This document shows positions 1-5,445 of a DNA stretch of 5,445 nucleotides, piece by piece. The position numbers and the translations under genes are program-made. This stretch comes from Hominenteromicrobium gallistercoris (GTDB lineage Bacteria; Bacillota; Clostridia; Oscillospirales; Acutalibacteraceae), in assembly GCA_019119145.1 (NCBI GenBank), contig DWXR01000038.1, positions 1 through 5,445 on the forward strand, read 5' to 3'. The notes under the pieces were generated by a model. The model was given only the letters and a program-made list of their open reading frames with translations, was not told the DNA's origin and searched no databases. Each line of letters opens with the position of its first letter. Position 1 is the first letter of the stretch.

Positions 1-11
1 GACGATTTTAA

Positions 12-443
12 ATGAAAATCGAATTCAGGCCCGTTCAGCCGGGCGCATGCCGGAAATATACGCAGTGGGCCATGCTCGTCACGGCGCTGGCACTGCTGCT
101 CACCGCCGTCGCATTCGCCGTGCGCGACTCCGCCCGGGACGCCGTACACACGGACGTCAGCGTAAATTCACCCGTTTATTATAGCTCAAACGAAATGGCA
201 AGTCAAGGAAACGCTTCAGAAGGCGCGGCAAATTCAAGAAATATTAAGAATTCCGATACGTTTTACACGATCCGCGCCTATGATGGGACCGTCGCGATCT
301 TCCGCAGCGGGGACCCGGCGCCCGTCTACACGATCGACACGCCGCTTTCCCGGCTGACCGAGGCCGACCGGACGCTGCTTGCGGCCGGCATCCGCGTGGA
401 AACGCTTTCGGAGGCGTACAAGCGCATCGAGGACTACGAATGA
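12..443 (+). CDS. Membrane-anchored protein with BofC-like C-terminal domain
   Basis: A 143-residue protein. A short basic N-terminus is followed by one hydrophobic helix (about residues 19-37), then an Asn/Ser-rich linker (about 50-82) and a compact C-terminal domain (about 83-143). The topology predicts cytoplasm, one membrane pass, then an exported domain. The C-terminal block (YTIRAYDGTVAIF, a Leu-rich segment with ADRTLLAAGI, and a terminal IEDYE) resembles the C-terminal domain of BofC, the Bacillus forespore protein that modulates signalling to pro-sigma-K processing. The N-terminal BofC domain seems absent, so the exact role is unknown. An in-frame TAA at 9-11 directly precedes ATG 12, so the frame is not open to the left. 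The ribosome binding site would lie at or beyond the window edge, and ATG 72 (residue 21) is a weaker alternative start. The gene converges on the SASP gene, which fits a sporulation setting. I am fairly sure it is a gene and moderately sure of the family. Confidence 0.75.
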   Translation: MKIEFRPVQPGACRKYTQWAMLVTALALLLTAVAFAVRDSARDAVHTDVSVNSPVYYSSNEMASQGNASEGAANSRNIKNSDTFYTIRAYDGTVAIFRSGDPAPVYTIDTPLSRLTEADRTLLAAGIRVETLSEAYKRIEDYE

Positions 444-498
444 CGCGCCGCGCAGGTGGGATTCCGGACTGCAAAGCGTCGGACATGCCCCAGGGCAT

Positions 499-527
499 AA
501 GAAAAGGGCGCCCGTTTCCGGGCGCCC
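499..527 (-). terminator. Rho-independent terminator of the SASP gene
   Basis: On the - strand a perfect 9-bp stem (GGGCGCCCG / CGGGCGCCC) is capped by a GAAA tetraloop of the stable GNRA type. It is followed immediately by TTTTCTT. It begins 16 nt after the SASP stop codon. On the + strand no T-run follows the stem, so the site acts mainly on leftward transcription. Confidence 0.9.
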
Positions 528-543
528 CGCCGAGGAGAGGCTT

Positions 544-732
544 TTACTTCATGCTCTCTTCGTAGGACTTGATCATCTTCTTGACCATCTGGCCGCCGAT
601 GGAGCCGGCCTGCTTGGAGGTCAGGTCGCCGTTGTAGCCCTGCTTGAGGTTGACGCCGACTTCGTTCGCAGCTTCCATCTTGAAGCGGTTCATTGCATCC
701 TGTGCCTCGGGCACCATTGTGTTGTTGCTCAT
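544..732 (-). CDS. Alpha/beta-type small acid-soluble spore protein (SASP)
   Basis: A 62-residue protein, the usual size for the family. Alpha/beta SASPs coat forespore DNA, shift it toward an A-like form and protect it from UV and chemicals. At germination they are cut by the GPR protease and supply amino acids. Family marks are visible: the N-terminal helix with FKMEAANEVGV (residues 17-27), where GPR would be expected to cut after Glu20, and the second conserved block SKQAGSIGGQMVKKMI (39-54). Between them lies NLKQGYNGDLTS, a version common in clostridial SASPs. The start is ATG 732, preceded by AAGGAG (741-746) with an 8-nt spacer. The in-frame ORF runs further upstream but only through Asn/Lys-rich leader sequence. 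The gene is monocistronic, with its own sigma-G-like promoter at 795-824 and a terminator at 499-527. Spores usually carry several paralogues, so no specific symbol is given. Confidence 0.97.
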   Translation of the reverse strand: MSNNTMVPEAQDAMNRFKMEAANEVGVNLKQGYNGDLTSKQAGSIGGQMVKKMIKSYEESMK

Positions 733-794
733 TGTCGTTTCTCCTTTTTTCTTTTCTTCGCGTTTGTTGTTATTATTTTGATTTTGGAAAGGAG

Positions 795-824
795 CATTAT
801 GCGTGACAGTTTTTAGCAGAATTC
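795..824 (-). promoter_or_regulatory. Predicted sigma-G (forespore) promoter of the SASP gene
   Basis: Read on the - strand this is GAATT (820-824), an 18-nt spacer, then CATAATG (795-801). The Bacillus sigma-G consensus is roughly GHATR, 17-18 nt, CATWHTA, so one base of each box deviates. SASP genes are classic sigma-G targets. Transcription would start near 788, giving a leader of about 55 nt before ATG 732. That leader is A-rich and unstructured. The match is sequence-based only. Confidence 0.7.
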
Positions 825-904
825 GCAGATTTTCACGACGCGCCGGCGAGCAGACGCTCTCCCCCGTCCTGATGCGCGCCATCGCCTTCGCGCTGCAGGA
901 ATGA
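803..904 (+). CDS. Possible 33-residue small protein, unrecognised
   Basis: A short ORF starting at GTG 803 and ending at TGA 902-904. It has a strong Shine-Dalgarno sequence, AAAGGAG (788-794), with an 8-nt spacer. The N-terminal part is basic (MTVFSRIRRFSRR) and the C-terminal part is a likely amphipathic helix (LSPVLMRAIAFALQE). From about 840 onward nearly every third codon position is G or C while second positions are mixed, the coding pattern of the neighbouring genes. The first dozen codons do not show that bias. It diverges from the SASP gene, and its ribosome binding site abuts the SASP sigma-G -10 box. I recognise no family. It may be a real small protein, or the tail of a decayed gene that kept a start by chance. 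No convincing promoter or terminator of its own was found. Confidence 0.35.
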   Translation: MTVFSRIRRFSRRAGEQTLSPVLMRAIAFALQE

Positions 905-914
905 CCGGCAGATG

Positions 915-983
915 AAAAAAAAGCGGCACGGGAAGTGCCCTGCAAAGCAGATATGCTTTACAGTCTCGGCGTTCCGTGCCGCT
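915..983 (-). terminator. Long multi-segment hairpin terminator downstream of the MerR gene
   Basis: On the - strand a 10-bp basal stem (AGCGGCACGG at 974-983 with CCGTGCCGCT at 922-931) encloses a further helix. After AA/TT pairs and a small internal loop come GCC/GGC, a one-sided GAGA bulge, and then CTGUAAAGCA paired with UGCUUUGCAG around a UAUC loop, with one U-G wobble. The basal stem runs straight into eight T residues (915-922, sharing one stem base), the mark of an intrinsic terminator. It lies about 75 nt after the MerR stop codon. On the + strand the stem is followed by GCTACATATG, so it terminates leftward transcription only. The hairpin is longer than most terminators, so a stable 3'-end RNA or small RNA is possible. 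Confidence 0.85.
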
Positions 984-1058
984 GCTACATATGAAATTTT
1001 GTGTCCCGGTGTAAAGGGCGGAAACATTGCGCATCGCGGCGCTTCCGCCGGGCTGGCG

Positions 1059-1448
1059 TTACGGCGTATCCGTTTCCCGCAGCTCTTTTTCGCAATTCAG
1101 GAGGCGCTGGTCGTACGTCTCGATTTTGCCGCGCAGCACCTTGAGCGACTCCTGCAGCTCGCGCTCCCGCTTCTCGAGCGCCGCATACTGCTGCTTCAAG
1201 AGCTCAAGCCGCTCCGGAATGGTCCCGTCGCCCGCGCGGCACAGCCGGCTGTATTCCTGCAGCATCGCGATGGAGCACCCCGCGCTGCGCATGCAGCGGA
1301 TGAAGCGGATCCAGTTGATTTCAAACGTCCCGTAGTCGCGCACGCCGTTTTCATCGCGCGGCACGGCCGGGATCAGCCCCTTTTCCTCGTAAAACCGCAG
1401 CGTGGTCGGCAGCATGCCAAATTGTTCAGCAACCTCTTTGATTCGCAT
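1059..1448 (-). CDS. MerR-family transcriptional regulator (AdhR/NmlR-like)
   Basis: A 129-residue DNA-binding regulator. Residues 1-70 form the winged helix-turn-helix of MerR proteins: MRIKEVAEQFGMLPTTLRFYEEKGLIP holds the recognition helix, and RDENGVRDYG the wing. The CMRSAG segment (52-57) and the following helix lead into a dimerising coiled coil (about 81-123) rich in Glu, Lys, Arg and Leu. The sequence style and a Cys at position 52 resemble Bacillus AdhR, in which the matching Cys was linked to sensing aldehydes and other thiol-reactive electrophiles. There is no metal-binding C-terminal tail of the CueR/ZntR kind. Further Cys are at 58, 70 and 119. ATG 1448 is chosen because AAGGGG (1456-1461) lies 7 nt upstream and the family normally begins here. 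The frame stays open to ATG 1547, but that 33-residue Arg-rich extension has no ribosome binding site. The gene stands alone, so its targets besides itself are not visible. Confidence 0.93.
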   Translation of the reverse strand: MRIKEVAEQFGMLPTTLRFYEEKGLIPAVPRDENGVRDYGTFEINWIRFIRCMRSAGCSIAMLQEYSRLCRAGDGTIPERLELLKQQYAALEKRERELQESLKVLRGKIETYDQRLLNCEKELRETDTP

Positions 1449-1483
1449 TTTGATTCCCCTTCCCTGAATCACGTTTTGCACGT

Positions 1484-1516
1484 CGGAAGCAGCGCGCCGG
1501 CAGCGGCTGCTTTCCG
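1484..1516 (-). other. Strong hairpin in the leader of the MerR mRNA
   Basis: Inverted repeat with arms CGGAAGCAGC (1484-1493) and GCTGCTTTCCG (1506-1516): ten base pairs with one bulged A and a 12-nt GC-rich loop. It lies in the roughly 150-nt stretch between the predicted promoter and ATG 1448, about 23 nt before the Shine-Dalgarno sequence. No T-run follows, so it is not a terminator. It may stabilise the transcript or affect translation. It matches no riboswitch class I know. Confidence 0.5.
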
Positions 1517-1606
1517 CACGGATGAAGCGGATGATCGCGTTAAACATCAGGCGGCGCAGGGCCGCGCAAAAGCTGCTGCTGCGTCTCAGCCTTATGAATA
1601 ATGTTT

Positions 1607-1637
1607 AGTTTATACCCTCCAGATTGCTGGAAGTCAA
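1607..1637 (-). promoter_or_regulatory. MerR-type promoter with operator dyad upstream of the MerR gene
   Basis: On the - strand TTGACT (1632-1637) and TAAACT (1607-1612) are separated by 19 nt, the overlong spacer typical of MerR-activated promoters. The spacer carries the dyad TCCAG-CAAT-CTGGA, with weaker symmetry beyond. The layout is close to the E. coli copA promoter bound by CueR (TTGACC, 19 nt, TAACCT). A 17-nt reading (TTGACT/TATAAA) is also possible and would suit the ordinary housekeeping sigma. Transcription would start near 1600 and run into the MerR gene, implying autoregulation. An A-rich tract just upstream (about 1638-1658) could serve as an UP element. Confidence 0.7.
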
Positions 1638-1650
1638 GAATTTTTTCTGT

Positions 1651-1694
1651 AAAAACTAAACGGCACCTGCCGCAAAGCTGCGGGCAGATGCCGT
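1651..1694 (-). terminator. Rho-independent terminator of the ATP synthase operon
   Basis: On the - strand the arms ACGGCATCTGCC(C)GCA and TGCGGCAGGTGCCGT pair as about 15 bp, with one bulged C and one U-G wobble, around a GCTT loop (1660-1694). The 3' side runs into TTTAGTTTTT (about 1651-1662). It begins 21 nt after the atpC stop codon. The + strand reading lacks a good T-run, so the site closes the leftward operon. Confidence 0.92.
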
Positions 1695-1715
1695 TGTCTT
1701 TCATTGAAATCCGGA

Positions 1716-2125
1716 TTACGGGCGGAACGAGCGCTTCACGCGCAGGCGGTTGATCGCGCGGGCAAGGTGGGCCTGCGCCATCTTGTATTCCTGCACGGTC
1801 TTTTTCTGCAGCATCGCTTCCTTTGCCTCCGCCACCGCGCGCTCGGCGCGGTTCGTGTCGATTTCCTCCGGGCGCTCGGCAGAGTCGACGAGCACGAGCA
1901 CGTCGTTGTCCTCCACCTTGACAAGCCCGGCCGAAACCGCGGCGTACTGCGCGGGCTGTCCCGGCAGACGATACATCATCGTGCCGGGCACAACCGCCGC
2001 GATCAGGTTGCTGTGGTTCGCCTGGATGCCGTAGTCGCCCTCCGTGGTCGGCAGGATCAGCGACTCGCATTCGCCCTCGTAAAACGGGCTGTTCGCATGG
2101 TAGATGTGCACCTGGAACGTGTTCA

Positions 2126-2126
<1 letters not shown>
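1716..2126 (-). CDS. atpC: F-type ATP synthase subunit epsilon
   Basis: A 136-residue central-stalk subunit of F1 that couples gamma rotation to the c-ring and can brake ATP hydrolysis. Residues 1-85 form the beta-sandwich, with the family signature GDYGIQANHSNLIAAVVPG (30-48). Residues 87-136 form the two-helix C-terminal domain (EIDTNRAERAVAEAKEAM, then a second helix ending in KRSF). Length is normal. ATG 2124-2126 overlaps the atpD stop by one base (TGATG), and GGAGG (2134-2138) lies 7 nt upstream inside the atpD end, so translation is probably coupled. It is the last gene of the operon, followed directly by a terminator. Confidence 0.98.
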
Positions 2127-3534
<1,408 letters not shown>

Positions 3535-3538
<4 letters not shown>

Positions 3539-4434
3539 GCTTCCTTCCTGTGTTTTCTGCGCTGCGCCTTCGCGCCCGCGGAGACCTCCGTGATCTCCTG
3601 CGTGATGGCGGCCTGCCGCACGCGGTTGTACTGCAGGGAAAGCTCGCCGAGGAGCTTTTCCGCGTTCCGGTTCGCGGCGTCCATCGCCGTCATGCGGGCG
3701 TTCTGCTCGCTGCAGAAGCTGTCGATCAGCGCGCTGTAAATAAAGCCGGAAATGTAGCTTTCCATGATGTTGTCCAGCACGGCCTCGATGGACGGCAGGA
3801 ACTCGAACGGCTCCGTGACGGCCTTTTCCACCGTCGTCGTCACAAAGCTAGCGCGGTGGAACGGCAGAATGCGCGTGCAGTGCGCCGAGGAGGTCAGGCT
3901 GTTTTCCATGTCCGTATAGATAACGAAGATCTTCTCCAGCTCGCCGCGGTCAAAGCCGTCGAGCAGGATCGCGCAGATTTCGCGCGCGCGGTCCATCGTC
4001 GGGTTCTGCGCCGTGTAGAGGAAGCTGCGCTCGATCGGGATGTTGTGCTGGGCGAAGAAGTGCCGCCCGTATTCGCCGACGACGAACAGCTTCGTGTCCG
4101 GGTGGTCGTGCAGCATACGCTGCGCCTCTTTGATGACGTTCTGGTTGTACGCGCCGGCGAGGCCCTTGTCCGCCGTGATGACGAGGCAGCCGTACGTGCC
4201 GTTGAGCGGCGGCGCGCCCTCGGGCGGGTAGAAGTACCGGCTGTCCACGTCGCTCGCCGTGCGGAAGATGCGCTTGATCTCGCCCTGCAGCGCTTCGAAG
4301 TACGGGCGCGTGCTCTCAAGCCCGCTTTTCGCCTTGCGCAGCTTTGTGGAGGCGATCAGGTACATCGCGTTGGTGATCTTCTTTGTATCCTTTACGCTTT
4401 CGATCCGGTTTTTGATTTCCTTTGTACCGGCCAT
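3535..4434 (-). CDS. atpG: F-type ATP synthase subunit gamma
   Basis: A 299-residue rotor shaft of F1 that turns inside the alpha3-beta3 ring. The N-terminal helix (MAGTKEIKNRIESVKDTKKI, with TNAM) and the C-terminal signature ITQEITEVSAGA (277-288) are the two helices of the central coiled coil. The middle Rossmann-like domain includes TYGCLVITADKGLAGAYN. It ends in a basic tail, RRKHRKEA. ATG 4434 is preferred because AAGGAG (4446-4451) is 11 nt upstream and MAGTKEIK is the usual family start. An in-frame GTG at 4443 overlaps the atpA stop but sits only 2 nt from that Shine-Dalgarno sequence. With ATG 4434 the gap from the atpA stop is 5 nt. The stop overlaps the atpD start. Confidence 0.97.
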
Positions 4435-4439
4435 AGCGC

Positions 4440-5445
4440 TCACTGCTCCTTATGGCTTTCCTGATACTCGGTGAGAAAAGCCTTTGAAAAATGCTGGATC
4501 TCCTTGCGGTCCTCGTCGGAGAGCTGGCCGGTGCGGTCGATGCGCGCGCAGAGATCCGGCTCCTTCTGCTCCGCCGAGGCGACGAGCGCCTTCTGGAAGG
4601 CGTTGACCTGCGCGAGCGGAACCTCCTGCATGATGTGCTCCTGCGCGGCGATCAGCGTGATGACCTGCTCGTGCTGGCTCATCGGCTGGTACTGCGCCTG
4701 GCGCAGCAAACGCATCAGGCTCTGGCCGTAGGCGAGCTGGCGCTTCGTCATTTCGTCGAGGTCGCTCGAGAACTGCGTGAAGACCTCCATCTCGCGGTAC
4801 TGCGCGAGGTCGAGGCGCAGCGTGCCCGCCGCCTTCTTCATCGCCTTCGTCTGCGCGGCGCCGCCGACACGGGAAACCGAAAGGCCGACGTTGACCGCCG
4901 GACGCTGGCCGGAGAAGAACAAGTCGCTCTCGAGGAAGATCTGGCCGTCGGTGATCGAGATGATGTTCGTCGGGATGTAGGCGGAAACGTCGCCCGCCTG
5001 GGTCTCGACGATCGGCAGGGCCGTCATGCTGCCGCCGCCCTTTTCCTCGGAGAGGTGCGCGGAGCGCTCGAGCAGGCGGGAGTGCAGGTAGAAAACGTCG
5101 CCCGGAAACGCCTCGCGGCCCGGGGAACGCTCGAGAAGCAGGCTCAGCGCGCGGTACGCAATGGCGTGCTTCGAAAGGTCGTCGTAAACGATCAGGACGT
5201 CGCGGCCCTCATACATGAAGTATTCGCCGAGCGCGCAGCCCGCATACGGCGCAATATACTGCAGGGAAGCCGAAGCGGATGCCGGCGCGTTGACGACGAT
5301 GGTGTACTCCATTGCGCCGCGCCGCCGGAGCGTTTCGACCAGCTTCGCAACCGAGCTGGACTTCTGCCCGATGGCCACGTAGATGCAGACGACGTCCTTG
5401 CCCTTCTGGTTCAGGATCGTGTCGAGCGCGACGGCCGTCTTGCCG
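4440..5445 (-). CDS. atpA: F-type ATP synthase subunit alpha (partial, N-terminus beyond window)
   Basis: The C-terminal 334 residues of the alpha subunit, which forms the F1 hexamer with beta and binds nucleotide at non-catalytic sites. The gene enters at the right edge inside Walker A: the fragment starts GKTAVALDTI, with the base at 5445 belonging to the preceding Thr codon. About 170 residues should be missing, judged from the usual family length of near 500. Also visible are the DVLIVYDDLSKHAIAYR segment with Walker B (fragment residues 82-98), the alpha signature PTNIISITDGQIFLESDLF, and SRVGGAAQ with the Arg finger (fragment residue 192) that reaches the neighbouring catalytic site. 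The C-terminal helical domain contains QYREMEVFTQFSSDLD. The reading frame is intact and stops at TGA 4440-4442. There is nothing unusual in it. Confidence 0.98.
   Translation of the reverse strand, partial: GKTAVALDTILNQKGKDVVCIYVAIGQKSSSVAKLVETLRRRGAMEYTIVVNAPASASASLQYIAPYAGCALGEYFMYEGRDVLIVYDDLSKHAIAYRALSLLLERSPGREAFPGDVFYLHSRLLERSAHLSEEKGGGSMTALPIVETQAGDVSAYIPTNIISITDGQIFLESDLFFSGQRPAVNVGLSVSRVGGAAQTKAMKKAAGTLRLDLAQYREMEVFTQFSSDLDEMTKRQLAYGQSLMRLLRQAQYQPMSQHEQVITLIAAQEHIMQEVPLAQVNAFQKALVASAEQKEPDLCARIDRTGQLSDEDRKEIQHFSKAFLTEYQESHKEQ

Noticed and set aside
485..498. Palindrome ATGCCCCAGGGCAT downstream of the BofC-like gene, considered as its terminator
   Set aside because: The stem is short and no T-run follows on the + strand. 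It lies beyond the SASP terminator on the other strand, and no function can be supported.
799..816. Micro-ORF MRDSF starting at ATG 799 after AAAGGAG
   Set aside because: It has only five codons and a spacing of 4 nt. The GTG at 803 is better placed and opens a longer frame with codon bias.
915..983. Long inverted repeat considered as a MITE or insertion remnant
   Set aside because: There is no flanking target-site duplication, and the T8 run directly after the stem is better explained as a terminator.
813..1034. A 73-codon open frame on the - strand between the MerR and SASP genes
   Set aside because: It crosses the long hairpin terminator with its T8 run. It has no ribosome binding site and shows no coding-like base bias.
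1484..1516. Leader hairpin read as an attenuator/terminator
   Set aside because: No T-tract follows on the - strand, and I see no competing antiterminator pairing.
912..1601. A 229-codon open frame on the + strand opposite the MerR gene
   Set aside because: It runs through the - strand terminator hairpin, the MerR gene and its promoter. It has no ribosome binding site or recognisable domain, and MerR on the other strand is certain.
3550..4464. A 304-codon open frame on the + strand opposite atpG
   Set aside because: It is the same antisense artefact of codon bias, with low-complexity Arg/Ala/Val/Asp composition and no domain.

Overview
This window is a G+C-rich stretch from an endospore-forming bacterium of the Bacillota, most likely a clostridium. 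Its high-GC codon use and the style of its spore protein fit the Oscillospirales/Oscillospiraceae, but that placement is inference. The evidence for sporulation is an alpha/beta-type small acid-soluble spore protein (SASP) with a matching forespore sigma-G promoter, plus a membrane-anchored protein with a BofC-like C-terminal domain.

Layout. At the left edge (12-443, + strand) lies the BofC-like protein. It converges on the SASP gene (544-732, - strand), which has a compact GAAA-loop terminator (499-527) and a good sigma-G promoter (795-824). Diverging from the SASP is a possible 33-residue small ORF (803-904, + strand) with a near-ideal ribosome binding site; it matches nothing I recognise. 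Next come a long, multi-part hairpin terminator on the - strand (915-983) and a MerR-family regulator (1059-1448, - strand). The regulator has a leader of about 150 nt containing a strong hairpin (1484-1516). Upstream of the leader is a MerR-type promoter/operator with a 19-bp spacer and a central dyad (1607-1637), so the regulator probably controls its own transcription.

The right two-thirds (1651-5445, - strand) is the distal half of an F-type ATP synthase operon in the standard order atpA-atpG-atpD-atpC, closed by a rho-independent terminator (1651-1694). atpA is cut by the window edge inside its Walker A motif. The genes overlap or are a few bases apart, each with its own Shine-Dalgarno sequence, as expected for translationally coupled subunits of the F1 head (alpha3-beta3-gamma-epsilon). 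The a, b, c and delta genes should lie beyond the right edge.

How it fits together. The ATP synthase block is ordinary core metabolism. The left part holds small, separately transcribed units: a probable redox/electrophile-responsive MerR regulator and late-sporulation genes. I see no CRISPR array, tRNA, rRNA, insertion sequence or prophage gene. Nothing here is a clear new multi-gene system. The points most worth a second look are the short divergent ORF, the elaborate terminator, the self-regulated MerR leader and the cut-down BofC-like protein.
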